In this document: piece by piece, positions 46,564 to 54,737 of the stretch
Layout: each line of letters opens with the position of its first letter
Numbering within the stretch: the stretch's first letter is position 1
Assembly (NCBI RefSeq): GCF_903772925.1
Contig: NZ_LR812090.1
Span: 406,593-470,592 of the forward strand
Direction of reading: 5' to 3'
Length of the DNA stretch: 64,000 bases
Source: Alteromonas macleodii
Lineage (GTDB): Bacteria; Pseudomonadota; Gammaproteobacteria; Enterobacterales; Alteromonadaceae
The notes under the pieces: model-generated
What the model saw: the letters and a program-made list of their open reading frames with translations, nothing else
Database searches by the model: none
What the model was told of the DNA's origin: nothing
Made by a program: the position numbers and the translations under genes

Positions 46564-46601
46564 TTTGAATGTTTATGCAATAAAAATGTATAAATATTTT
46601 A
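46564..46601. promoter_or_regulatory. Tandem ARG boxes (ArgR operator) for argC operon
   Basis: Box 1 (46564-46581, core TGAATGTTTATGCA) and box 2 (46584-46601, core TGTATAAATATTTT) follow the 18-bp ARG box pattern with a 2-bp gap, the arrangement bound by an ArgR hexamer. They sit just downstream of the proposed -10 and over the start of transcription, consistent with repression by arginine-ArgR. Confidence 0.7.
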
Positions 46602-46602
46602 T

Positions 46603-46630
46603 CTTATATTTATGCTGTTTCGTCTGTAAA
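46603..46630 (-). promoter_or_regulatory. Candidate sigma-70 promoter of argCBFGHA
   Basis: On the minus strand -35 TTTACA (46630-46625), 16-bp spacer, -10 TATAAG (46608-46603); each hexamer matches consensus at five of six positions. Transcription would start near 46596, giving a leader of about 337 nt before argC. Confidence 0.6.
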
Positions 46631-46668
46631 AAGATACTTAATAATATATTTATAGTTATGACAGTAAG

Positions 46669-46697
46669 TTGACAACAAGCTCAATAGAACTGAATAT
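46669..46697 (+). promoter_or_regulatory. Candidate sigma-70 promoter toward mgsA
   Basis: -35 TTGACA (46669-46674, perfect), 17-bp spacer, -10 GAATAT (46692-46697). It would give mgsA an untranslated leader of roughly 210 nt. Divergent from the argC promoter 39 bp away. Confidence 0.45.
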
Positions 46698-46913
46698 TTA
46701 TATTTGGCACCTAATAAGTAGTCGTTGTACTTATTTATGGCAGCGTTGCTGCTTAATAAGCTAAGAATTTAGTCTGTTTTTGCAAAGGAAAACGGGCCCT
46801 AATTGTAAAGCGCAAGTAGCGCATGAAATCAGACAGTGATAAGTGATAGGTTGCTATAGGCCTAAACAGAAGACTGTTAAAATAGGTTGTTGGGATTAAA
46901 CTCGGAAAATAAA

Positions 46914-47324
46914 ATGAGCAAACTTACTTTAGCGCTGGTTGCGCACGATCATAAGAAGCCCGAATTGCTAGCATGGGTTAAACAGCATATTGACGTGCTT
47001 AAGCAGTGTAATTTGGTGGGGACAGGAACTACGGGCGGCTTAATTGCTAGCGAAACAGGGTTAGACGTCACACGCTATAAAAGTGGCCCGCTTGGTGGGG
47101 ACCAGCAAATAGGCGCGTTGATCGCAGAAAACAAGCTAGACGCACTATTCTTCTTTTGGGACCCATTGAATCCAGCGCCCCATGACCCCGACGTAAAAGC
47201 GCTATTGCGGCTGTGTTCAGTGTGGAACGTACCAGTAGCCTGCACACCAGCCACAGCAGATTTAGTGATCACATCACCGCTCTTCCTATCTGCCGAATAC
47301 AAGCCAGTTAAACCTAACTTCTAA
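46914..47324 (+). CDS. mgsA: Methylglyoxal synthase
   Basis: MgsA converts dihydroxyacetone phosphate to methylglyoxal and phosphate, bypassing lower glycolysis under phosphate limitation. The 136-residue protein has [16 protein letters not shown], the phosphate-binding GTGTTGGLI, catalytic Asp in [13 protein letters not shown] and [22 protein letters not shown], as in E. coli MgsA (152 residues). ATG 46914 has CGGA about 8 bases upstream; an upstream frame from 46887 adds 9 residues without support. Monocistronic and divergent from the argC leader. Confidence 0.95.
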   Translation: MSKLTLALVAHDHKKPELLAWVKQHIDVLKQCNLVGTGTTGGLIASETGLDVTRYKSGPLGGDQQIGALIAENKLDALFFFWDPLNPAPHDPDVKALLRLCSVWNVPVACTPATADLVITSPLFLSAEYKPVKPNF

Positions 47325-47377
47325 GGCTTTAAGGTACACACTATTGTCGCTACGTGCATTTGTTCAAAGTAGAGGCT

Positions 47378-48277
47378 TTAATTTAAGCCTCGTTGAACGA
47401 ATTGGTAAGTAGCGTCCGCGGCTTTATTGGCAATTCCTGCCTTTATATCATTAGTCTCGATGGGCGATGAGGCCAATACACTTTCATCCAACACCTGTGA
47501 AGCACTATCAGTATTGATTTTGCTGAAGGACGATGACACAAAAGCTTGGCCCATTGACCACAGGTTATTTGAAATACTCTGCCCAGTAACGTTTTCTACG
47601 GCTAAGTCTACAGCGTTATACATAAGGCCGCCTATGCCGCCATATAAAAAGCTACCAGCCAAACTTGCCGCGGCGGCAGTGTGACTAGAGGTGGTTGCCT
47701 CGTAAATATCAGAAACTACGGGCAGGTGGTTTGCAATATTTAAAACATCAAAGCCATCTTTAAGGTTAAGCCCGTCATCACCGAATGCGTTTGTGTATAG
47801 CGTGTCGAATAAAGTTGGGCTGGTTTCACTTTGATTAATACTAGCATTGCTAAGGTTAGAAGTTGCGCTGGTAGCTGTATTGGTGGTGTCGCTATTGGTG
47901 GATAACGCTTGAAATATATTGTTTTGCAATGCAGTTAATAGCGTACCTTGCATAGCGGCTATAGCATTATCTGAAAGTGCATTACTTATAGTTGTCAGTG
48001 GTGAGAGAGCATCTTCTGCAAGACTTGTAGCACTGATATCCGCAACGGTATCTGATGTACCCACTGGTTCATTCGTCTGACTCTGTTGTTCAAGTAATAA
48101 TGAGAAAATAGACGGCAAAGACTCGCCGCTTTTTGCCGCTTCAATATCTGATGTTGTTGAAGAGTTTGTCGAATCCGTAGCTTTACTGTCATTGAAACCT
48201 GACGCTAAATCAAGCTTTGATAACAGTGCATTGAAGCCAGTTCCAACAGAGGTGGTGGTTGTGTTTTCTAAGGCCAT
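47378..48277 (-). CDS. Hypothetical Ser/Thr-rich protein divergent from flgH
   Basis: A 299-residue protein not recognised. AAGGGG lies 8 bases before ATG 48277. The first ~160 residues are low complexity, rich in Ser, Thr, Asn and Asp (TTTTSVGTGFNALLSKL, SATSNLSNASINQSETS). The C-terminal half is more ordered: DVLNIANHLPVVSDIYEATTSSH then a small-residue hydrophobic stretch AAAASLAGSFLYGGIGGLMYNAVDLAVENVTG that could insert in or lie on a membrane. No signal peptide. Overall composition resembles secreted or flagellum-associated proteins. It is divergent from flgH-flgT across 161 bp, which hints at a flagellar connection (inference). The stop codon lies in a 7-bp-stem hairpin (47372-47391). 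Confidence 0.6.
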   Translation of the reverse strand: MALENTTTTSVGTGFNALLSKLDLASGFNDSKATDSTNSSTTSDIEAAKSGESLPSIFSLLLEQQSQTNEPVGTSDTVADISATSLAEDALSPLTTISNALSDNAIAAMQGTLLTALQNNIFQALSTNSDTTNTATSATSNLSNASINQSETSPTLFDTLYTNAFGDDGLNLKDGFDVLNIANHLPVVSDIYEATTSSHTAAAASLAGSFLYGGIGGLMYNAVDLAVENVTGQSISNNLWSMGQAFVSSSFSKINTDSASQVLDESVLASSPIETNDIKAGIANKAADATYQFVQRGLN

Positions 48278-48391
48278 AACATCCCCTTACCCGCAGGCAT
48301 ATAGTTGATTTGTAAAGGTTTTGCAAATAGAGAAAGTGAACGAGATTTCTTCTGATTTGTTCGTTTAAACTTGCTCCTGTCAGGTCATGGA

Positions 48392-48406
48392 TGGCACTTA
48401 AATTAC
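48392..48406 (+). promoter_or_regulatory. Sigma-54-like promoter element upstream of flgH
   Basis: TGGCAC-N5-TTAC with the right -24/-12 spacing; consensus is TGGCAC-N5-TTGC, so the -12 G is replaced by A. Located 33 bp before the flgH ATG. RpoN-dependent flagellar promoters are usual in polarly flagellated gammaproteobacteria, but the -12 mismatch makes this tentative. Confidence 0.35.
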
Positions 48407-48438
48407 ACACTGCATAAAAAATAATACTGAGCAATGTC

Positions 48439-49188
48439 ATGAAAGTTCGATGCCATATACACACACTTATCGCAATCTTTACACTTGGGGGCTGCGCCCA
48501 AACAATTACTGAAGAAGAGCAGGTGGTTCAAAATAGCCCCACTAACCCCAATGTGTCGCAACGGGCAGTTAGTCAAGTAGAAGACGAACCGAGACCTGGT
48601 CATCCGCGCTATTCACCACCCAGAGCGCAGCCCACGCCCACTTTACATGTACCTACCGGGTCTTTATTTAACCCTGAGCAATCAATAGGGCTTTATGAGC
48701 GCCACGCGAACTTTAAAGTAGGGGATATGATATTGGTTAAGCTCGATGAGCAGACCCAATCAGAGAAGTCTCTTGATTTTAATACCGACAAAAATACTTC
48801 GTTCGATTTAGCGCCTGTCACATTGAAACTAGGTGGTATTCAGGTTGAAGGAGATGATGTTGAAGTAGAGCATGAGCAAGACAGTGAATTTGCTAGCTCC
48901 GCTCAAACCAAACAATCAAACTCAATGAGCGGAAGTATTACAGTGTACGTAACCGGCATAACCCCTGCTGGAAATTTACTTGTTACTGGAGAAAAGTGGA
49001 TAACCATGAATAGGGGAAAAGAGTACATTCGCTTTTCCGGAGAAGTACGTAAAAAAGACGTTGATGAAAGTAATACCGTGTTGTCATCTAAAGTCGGTAA
49101 CGCATTAATTGAATACAGCGGTACGGGGGACCTGCAGGACAATCAGCAGCCTTCGGTAATCGGCAAGCTGTTTTCAATTTTTGGTTAG
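48439..49188 (+). CDS. flgH: Flagellar L-ring protein FlgH
   Basis: FlgH forms the outer-membrane L-ring of the flagellar basal body. The 249-residue precursor has a lipoprotein signal (lipobox TLGGC, Cys19), a Pro-rich linker (about 45-75) and the FlgH core GSLFNPEQSIGLYERHANFKVGDMILVKL, SGSITVYVTGITPAGNLLVTGEKWITMN and EYIRFSGEVRKKDVDESNTV. It is slightly longer than E. coli FlgH (232). It lies 13 bp upstream of flgT and outside any basal-body gene cluster (no flgG, flgI or flgJ nearby), so it is a detached or second flgH copy. Confidence 0.9.
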   Translation: MKVRCHIHTLIAIFTLGGCAQTITEEEQVVQNSPTNPNVSQRAVSQVEDEPRPGHPRYSPPRAQPTPTLHVPTGSLFNPEQSIGLYERHANFKVGDMILVKLDEQTQSEKSLDFNTDKNTSFDLAPVTLKLGGIQVEGDDVEVEHEQDSEFASSAQTKQSNSMSGSITVYVTGITPAGNLLVTGEKWITMNRGKEYIRFSGEVRKKDVDESNTVLSSKVGNALIEYSGTGDLQDNQQPSVIGKLFSIFG

Positions 49189-49201
49189 TGACGAGAACCA
49201 C

Positions 49202-50431
49202 ATGTATAAAAGCCGATTACGTAAAACGCTTACTGGGTTAGTTTTGTTCTCTTTTCTAATGGTGACTAAGCAAGCGTGTGCTCAATGGGTGCAAGGTGAG
49301 TCTACCGTAGCTCTCGCAGGGGCTGAGTTAAGCGATATAAGAACCAGTGCTATACAAAACGCTATCGCAGATGCGGCTTTTCAAAGTGGCAGCACGATTT
49401 CAGCGCAAGATATTATGGTAGATGGTTTACTGCTTTCTAGTAAGGCAGAAATTCGCTCTCAGGGAAGAATACAGCGTGTAGAGATTATAAGTGAAACACT
49501 TAAAGACGACCTACTTACGGTAGTGGTAAACGTTAATATTACGCCTTTGTTTAACTGTACTAATAATGGGTTAGCCCATCGGATACTAGTAACGGAGTTT
49601 TCTTTAACTTCACCGCAGCAAGCCGCAACCGGTATGCTCTATTCGTTTGGTAGTCATGTATCTCAACGTTTTACACAGCAGCTCAATGGGCTGTATAACG
49701 GCAATAGTGTTAGCCAGATTCCCGTTTCGCTCATTAACGTAAATACCTGGCTAACCTCTAGTCTCTCTGATGTCGATTTGACGGCGATGTCCACGTACCT
49801 TCGCAATGAGTATGGTCAGCAATTCGTGGTATTTGGGTTTGTTAAAGACATTTCGCTTTTCGAGCAAGTGTCACAAGCAACGTCGGTATTTGAAAGCGAT
49901 AGTACGGCACTTCGCAGAAACTTTACTGTTCAGGTTTACGTACTCGATACGTTTAAAGCGAAGGTTATTTTTAACGATAGCTATCACAGTGAAGCAGACT
50001 GGCCGTTCTCCCAACACGATTCTGTAGACAGTAACAATAGCCTTCTGTGGCGAAGTGGTTTTGGTCGAATGGTGCTAAACACTATACATGCTGCCATTAC
50101 CGATATTCATGGGGCATTACAGTGCGAAACAACCTATGCGCAGGTTATAGATATATCGCCTGACTATATTGCAATCGACCTAGGTAAAAATAGCGGTTTG
50201 GTGGCAGGAGATAAATTTTCACTCGTAAAGCAGCGCGCGTTACCCACCCTAGGGTTATCAAGAAAATCGGGTTTATTTTCTAGTAAGACCCTTACTTTAG
50301 AAGTATTTGAAGTGGCTGACGAAGTTAGCTTGCTTAAGGCTGAGCCAGGTAGTGATAGCGTACATGTTGGTGATTTTGTGACGCCACTAACCTTATCCGT
50401 GAAACAAAAATTATCTGAGGCTCAGCCATAA
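49202..50431 (+). CDS. flgT: Flagella assembly protein FlgT (H-ring component)
   Basis: FlgT builds the H ring around the outer-membrane basal body of sodium- or polar-type flagella in Vibrio. The 409-residue protein has a signal peptide (MYKSRLRKTLTGLVLFSFLMVTKQACA, cleaved near residue 27), an N-terminal domain with AIADAAFQSGSTISAQDIMVDG, a middle segment RILVTEFSLTSPQQAATG, and a C-terminal SH3-like region (YIAIDLGKNSGLVAGDKFSLVK). ATG 49202 is chosen (GAG about 7 nt upstream); the frame from 49181 overlaps flgH. Cotranscribed with flgH and ended by a bidirectional terminator. Confidence 0.88.
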   Translation: MYKSRLRKTLTGLVLFSFLMVTKQACAQWVQGESTVALAGAELSDIRTSAIQNAIADAAFQSGSTISAQDIMVDGLLLSSKAEIRSQGRIQRVEIISETLKDDLLTVVVNVNITPLFNCTNNGLAHRILVTEFSLTSPQQAATGMLYSFGSHVSQRFTQQLNGLYNGNSVSQIPVSLINVNTWLTSSLSDVDLTAMSTYLRNEYGQQFVVFGFVKDISLFEQVSQATSVFESDSTALRRNFTVQVYVLDTFKAKVIFNDSYHSEADWPFSQHDSVDSNNSLLWRSGFGRMVLNTIHAAITDIHGALQCETTYAQVIDISPDYIAIDLGKNSGLVAGDKFSLVKQRALPTLGLSRKSGLFSSKTLTLEVFEVADEVSLLKAEPGSDSVHVGDFVTPLTLSVKQKLSEAQP

Positions 50432-50432
50432 A

Positions 50433-50459
50433 AAAGGCTGGCCGAAGCCAGCACTTTTT
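50433..50459. terminator. Bidirectional terminator between flgT and the Spy-like gene
   Basis: GCTGGC, CGAA tetraloop, GCCAGC, with AAAAA on the left and TTTTT on the right. Serves convergent flgT and the Spy-like gene. Confidence 0.85.
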
Positions 50460-50493
50460 ACGGTGGGTAAGATGGGTAAAAATGGGCTAAGCG

Positions 50494-51324
50494 TTAAGGC
50501 TTAAATATCTCGCGTAGCTTACGTTCTTCTTCACGCAATGCTTCTAGTTTCGCTTGTTGTTCAGATGACAAAACTTGAAACATGGCTTGATGCTGTTTGG
50601 CTTTCTCAACTTTAGCACTTACAAGGTCGTCTTTGTATTGGGCGAAAAGCGCGTCCCAAGCGTCTTGAGAGAAAGACTGGCTACGAACCAAATCCCGCTG
50701 GGCATCTTTAAAATTGCGTAGCTTCTCTCTATTCGCTTTAGATGCGTCCTTGAATGACTCGCGAAGTTCTGTAAGGCTGGCTACTTGTTCGTCGGTTAAT
50801 TCAATGCCTTCGAACAAAAATTCCCTAGGCTTGCGTTTAGGACCTTTAACCTCACCATCTATTCGTTTTGCAAAGCGTGCTTCTTGTTTTACGAAAGCAT
50901 CATGATGTTTTTGTCTATCTAATTCTCTTTTAGCGTCTCGAGCTAAGAGAGTTGCCTGTTGCTCTTCATTTAGCACGTTGTAGATATCGTGGCGCAGTTG
51001 AGCAAAAGCAAAATGCGTTGCTTCGCGCTCTTCAAGCTGGGTTTGGATAAAAGCGCTGATCTGGGCTTCAGTGGCGCTCGCAAAATCTAGGTTAGGTTTT
51101 TCAATATCACCAAATTTAGGTCGAGGGTTAGCGTCTTTGAATGCGCTTACGAGTGTTTTTATTTCTTCGCGCTGAGCGTCACTTAAGCTGATGCCGCGAA
51201 GATGTTTAACAATTTCTTTTACCGGTTCGTGGTGACGCATTCCAGGCTCGGCTGGCTGCGCCAGTGCAAGGCCACCTAAGCCAATCGCTGCTACTGTTAC
51301 ACTAGCAATTAATAACTTTTTCAT
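50494..51324 (-). CDS. Spy/CpxP-like periplasmic protein with duplicated LTxxQ units
   Basis: A 276-residue periplasmic protein with a signal peptide (MKKLLIASVTVAAIGLGGLALA, cleavage about residue 22). It has four LTxxQ-type motifs: LSDAQ (47-51), LNEEQ (118-122), LTDEQ (176-180) and LSSEQ (252-256). Spy and CpxP have one pair in ~160 residues, so this looks like two Spy-type units in tandem. Such proteins chaperone misfolded periplasmic proteins and, for CpxP, inhibit CpxA. It is divergent from cpxR-cpxA with several GTAAA half-sites between, the classical cpxP arrangement. Highly charged, predicted alpha-helical. Which of CpxP or Spy it functionally replaces cannot be told. Confidence 0.85.
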   Translation of the reverse strand: MKKLLIASVTVAAIGLGGLALAQPAEPGMRHHEPVKEIVKHLRGISLSDAQREEIKTLVSAFKDANPRPKFGDIEKPNLDFASATEAQISAFIQTQLEEREATHFAFAQLRHDIYNVLNEEQQATLLARDAKRELDRQKHHDAFVKQEARFAKRIDGEVKGPKRKPREFLFEGIELTDEQVASLTELRESFKDASKANREKLRNFKDAQRDLVRSQSFSQDAWDALFAQYKDDLVSAKVEKAKQHQAMFQVLSSEQQAKLEALREEERKLREIFKP

Positions 51325-51389
51325 TGTCGTCTCCTTTTTTCGGACATGCTAACTCTAGCGTGCGCACCTAAAAAAGCAGTCAATGCAGT

Positions 51390-51430
51390 GTAAAGCTTAT
51401 GTAAAGGTAAAGCCGATTTGTGATTGTAAA
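51390..51430. promoter_or_regulatory. CpxR box cluster between the Spy-like gene and cpxR
   Basis: GTAAA at 51390-51394, 51401-51405, 51407-51411 and 51426-51430. The first pair is GTAAA-N6-GTAAA, close to the CpxR box GTAAA-N(4-8)-GTAAA. Position in the divergent promoter suggests autoregulation of cpxRA and activation of the Spy-like gene. Confidence 0.7.
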
Positions 51431-51534
51431 GGTCTGAAAAGATATAGTACGCGTTTTGTCAGTGTTGTTTGTAAGCTTAAGGCGAAGCACCCCGAAAGCG
51501 TAGGTTGAGTTTTATCTAATTTACAGGCATTTTC

Positions 51535-52278
51535 ATGAATCTAGCAGTTAAAGAGTTTAATACCATGAGTACAGATTTTCACTTGCAGTCTATCCTTGTT
51601 ATTGATGATGACCTAGAGCTGACAGAAATGCTTTCCACGTACCTATCGGGTATGGGTTATCAGGTGCAAGTGCGCAACGATGGCGAAGAGGGGCTATCCG
51701 AAGCGATCTCTGGGCGTCATTACGACCTGATATTGCTTGACGTGATGATGCCTAAAATGGATGGATTTGACGTATTGAAAAAGCTTCGAGCAAGCCACAG
51801 TACGCCGGTGCTTATGCTTACCGCTAGAGGCGATGACTACGACCGCATTTTGGGCCTCGAGATGGGGGCCGATGATTATCTACCTAAGCCCTTTAATCAC
51901 AGGGAGCTCGTTGCGCGAATAAAAGCGATTGTTCGCCGACATAATTTGTCATCCACGGGCGGAGCCGTTGAACAGGACTTATTCGTTAACGGTATCTTTT
52001 TAAGCCCTAGCAGTCAGCTGGCGAAAGTGGATGATGTCGAACTAACGCTTACAACAACGGAATTTTTAATTCTGCGCCTGCTAATGCTCAACGCTGCTCA
52101 GCGAGTAACAAAAGAAGAGATAAGCTTAAAAATACTGGGTAAGCCATTACAGGCTTTTGATAGAAGTATTGATATGCACGTGAGTAACTTGCGCAAGAAA
52201 ATCGGTGCAGTGGCCAGGGATGAAAAAATTAAAACCATCCGAGGTGTAGGGTATATGCTAATTGTTGGAAGTCATTGA
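51535..52278 (+). CDS. cpxR: Envelope-stress response regulator CpxR
   Basis: OmpR-family response regulator of the Cpx envelope-stress system. 247 residues: receiver domain with acidic pocket IDDD (about 23-26), phosphoacceptor Asp69 in LILLDVMMPKMDG, and the strongly CpxR-like GLEMGADDYLPKPFNHRELVARIKAI; winged-helix DNA-binding domain with FDRSIDMHVSNLRKKIG and TIRGVGYML. ATG 51535 has AGG 8 nt upstream; an internal ATG at 51565 is an alternative that removes ten residues. The stop overlaps the cpxA ATG (TGATG). Confidence 0.95.
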   Translation: MNLAVKEFNTMSTDFHLQSILVIDDDLELTEMLSTYLSGMGYQVQVRNDGEEGLSEAISGRHYDLILLDVMMPKMDGFDVLKKLRASHSTPVLMLTARGDDYDRILGLEMGADDYLPKPFNHRELVARIKAIVRRHNLSSTGGAVEQDLFVNGIFLSPSSQLAKVDDVELTLTTTEFLILRLLMLNAAQRVTKEEISLKILGKPLQAFDRSIDMHVSNLRKKIGAVARDEKIKTIRGVGYMLIVGSH

Positions 52279-53636
52279 TGGTAAAACTGTTACGCAGTAT
52301 AAGCCCAACGCGGGCCATCATGGGCAGATTGTTTCTTTGGTTTTGGGCTACATTCATTGTAACCGCCTTATTGGCTATATGGGGCAGCCGCCTTTTCTTT
52401 GAAGATCTTGAAATTGTGCCCATAAAGCCACGTGAAGTTGCTGCTCTTAATCAAGTGGTGGAGCGCATACAAGAGGATCGTTTCCAAGACGCACCATTAC
52501 GCGGAGCGCTAGATCGTCATTCCCGTGGAGGGAGAGGGCGAATGGTGGCCATCGATATAAGCGATAACCGTGTTATTTCAGGTGGTGGTCCACCGCTTCG
52601 TAACGAAGACAGAGATGATTTACTTAGGTTGGTAACACAAACGTCACCCATCTCGGTGAAGCGTGGCGCATTTAAAATATTGGGGCCGGTTTTCTTTGAG
52701 CGCAACGGTACTCGATTTGCGCTTTTCTCAGTAAGACTGGAAATGCCTGACAAGCAAACTCCTCCAATTTTACTGTTTCTTACAATTGCGTTGATCACTA
52801 CCATTTTATTGAGCTGGTTGTTTGCGAAATCACTGACTAAACCCATACTGCGTATCCAAAGCTCAGCCAAACGCATAGCGAGCGGTGACTGGCAAGCGCG
52901 GGTGGGCCGAGCAGCGAAGCGTCAGGATGAGCTAGGACAGCTTTCTCGTGACTTTAATAAAATGGCTGAGCAATTAGAGTCTATGTGGGGGGCGCAAAAG
53001 CGCTTGTTAGCCGATGTGTCCCACGAGCTTCGCTCTCCGCTGGCGCGTTTGCAAATGGCGCTTGGGCTTGCTCATCAGCAAAACGTAGATCCTGAAACGC
53101 TATCTCGAGTCGAGCGAGAGGCTGAGCGTATGGAAGCACTGGTGAGCCAGTTGCTTACATTAAGCCGAGCTGAAGCTGGCGAAGCGACGATGGTAAAACA
53201 AATGCTTTCGTTAGTGCTCAACGATGTCTTCACCGATGCGAATTTTGAAGCAGCAAATAAAAACAAGCAGCTAAAAATTGATGATATTCCCAAAAAGCTT
53301 GTTGTTGTTGACAATATGATGCTTTGCCGAGCGGTTGAGAATGTTCTACGCAATGCTATACGACATAGCGAGTTCTTAACACATGTTTCTTTTAGCGAAG
53401 AGGCTAAGCAATGGTGCATTCATATTACCGATGACGGCGAGGGGCTGACTGTAGAGGAATGCGAACGTATATTTTCACCTTTTTACCGAGCTACGCTTGC
53501 CAGAGAGCGGGAGTCAGGAGGTGTTGGTCTGGGTTTATCCATTGCAAAAGCGGCGGTTGAGTTGCATCATGGGCGCATTATCGCTGAACCTGTTGAGCGC
53601 GGTGGGCTGCGAGTAACTCTGTCATTCCCGAAGTAG
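52278..53636 (+). CDS. cpxA: Envelope-stress sensor histidine kinase CpxA
   Basis: Inner-membrane sensor kinase, 452 residues. TM1 about 17-36, periplasmic sensor about 40-160 with an RGGRGR-containing loop, TM2 about 163-183, HAMP (about 184-238), dimerisation/phosphoacceptor with His249 in LLADVSHELRSPLARLQMA, and ATPase domain with N box ENVLRNAIRHS, G1 ITDDGEGL and G2 GGVGLGLSIAKAAVELHHG. Start at ATG 52278 shares one base with the cpxR stop, so the two are translationally coupled; a TTG at 52275 would add only one residue. Confidence 0.94.
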   Translation: MVKLLRSISPTRAIMGRLFLWFWATFIVTALLAIWGSRLFFEDLEIVPIKPREVAALNQVVERIQEDRFQDAPLRGALDRHSRGGRGRMVAIDISDNRVISGGGPPLRNEDRDDLLRLVTQTSPISVKRGAFKILGPVFFERNGTRFALFSVRLEMPDKQTPPILLFLTIALITTILLSWLFAKSLTKPILRIQSSAKRIASGDWQARVGRAAKRQDELGQLSRDFNKMAEQLESMWGAQKRLLADVSHELRSPLARLQMALGLAHQQNVDPETLSRVEREAERMEALVSQLLTLSRAEAGEATMVKQMLSLVLNDVFTDANFEAANKNKQLKIDDIPKKLVVVDNMMLCRAVENVLRNAIRHSEFLTHVSFSEEAKQWCIHITDDGEGLTVEECERIFSPFYRATLARERESGGVGLGLSIAKAAVELHHGRIIAEPVERGGLRVTLSFPK

Positions 53637-53702
53637 TAACCTATACTTTGACAGTAGTATGTAGCTTCACAACAAGCGCAAATTGACCGTTATAGGGTAT
53701 TT

Positions 53703-54671
53703 ATGAACTGGACGTTCACGTCGGAAGAGAATTTAGCCAGCACCTTTGCCACTCACATCAACCCGTTTTGGCAGAAGAGTGTCACTGAAAGCCACTTCAC
53801 CGGCAAAGATGATATAAAGGTGCGCTACGCCTACTGCATTCCAGAAACGCCGCGAGCAACCATCGTTATTTGTTCTGGACGTATAGAGTCTTACTTAAAA
53901 TACAAAGAATTTATTTACGACCTCTATCAAAATGGCTTTGCCGTTTTTATTCTTGATCACCGAGGGCAAGGCCTGTCAGACAGAATGACACGGGATCCCC
54001 AACACGGCTATGTGGCGCATTTCGATGACTATGTAGACGATTTCGTTGCCTTCGTTGAGTCTATCGTTAAGCCTATGCAACAAGGCCCTTTGTTGTTAGT
54101 TTGCCATTCAATGGGCGGCGCTATTGGTGCGCTTACGCTATTGCGTTTACCCAATTTGTTTTCGAAAGCTGTATTGGCTTCCCCCATGTTCGGTATTAAA
54201 CCTTCATTGCCCAATTGGTTGGCAAACGGTTTAATTCGCACTGGTCTTGCGGTGAATAGAATGAAAAAAGCCGATGCAGGCTACTTTTTTGGGCAAACCC
54301 CGTATATCGCGTTTCCTTTTTCTTTGAATAAGCTTACCCATAGCAAATCCCGCTACGCGTTGTTTCGCGAGCTTTATGATGAAGAGCAAGATATCCAGCT
54401 TGGGGGCGTAACTACCGAGTGGTTGGCCGCAGCCCATCAGGCCATGAATAGAATTGAAACTAGTGCGGGGGCAATCACTACCCCGTCGCTGGTTTTAAGC
54501 GCCGACGATGACGCCATAATAGATAATAAGCGCCAACGGCGGGTGGCACACCTAATGCCAAATGCTGAGCTTGAGATTATACCAAGAGCTTATCATGAGT
54601 TATTCACCGAGTCAGACGACATTCGCGAGCGCTCTCTTTCCAGAATTTTAGACTTCTTGTCTGCAGAGTAG
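53703..54671 (+). CDS. pldB: Lysophospholipase L2-like alpha/beta hydrolase
   Basis: A 322-residue monoacylglycerol lipase/lysophospholipase-type hydrolase. The nucleophile elbow is HSMGG in LLVCHSMGGAIGAL; FILDHRGQGLSDR is the oxyanion strand; LVLSADDDAIIDN gives the acid and PRAYHELFTESD the histidine. The overall pattern (GRIESYLKYKEFIYDL near residue 60) fits PldB, which hydrolyses lysophospholipids at the inner membrane. No signal peptide. It follows cpxA by 66 bp on the same strand without a clear terminator, so it may be partly read through from cpxRA. Confidence 0.88.
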   Translation: MNWTFTSEENLASTFATHINPFWQKSVTESHFTGKDDIKVRYAYCIPETPRATIVICSGRIESYLKYKEFIYDLYQNGFAVFILDHRGQGLSDRMTRDPQHGYVAHFDDYVDDFVAFVESIVKPMQQGPLLLVCHSMGGAIGALTLLRLPNLFSKAVLASPMFGIKPSLPNWLANGLIRTGLAVNRMKKADAGYFFGQTPYIAFPFSLNKLTHSKSRYALFRELYDEEQDIQLGGVTTEWLAAAHQAMNRIETSAGAITTPSLVLSADDDAIIDNKRQRRVAHLMPNAELEIIPRAYHELFTESDDIRERSLSRILDFLSAE

Positions 54672-54737
54672 GTGATGAATTGCTGTGTTTCGTTATAGAA
54701 TGAGTCGGTTAATAACAGTGAAGGTAGTTTGAAAAAC

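Noticed and set aside
47372..47391. GAGGCTT/AAGCCTC hairpin between mgsA and the Ser/Thr-rich gene as a terminator
   Set aside because: No T-tract on either side; kept only as a note in the gene entry.
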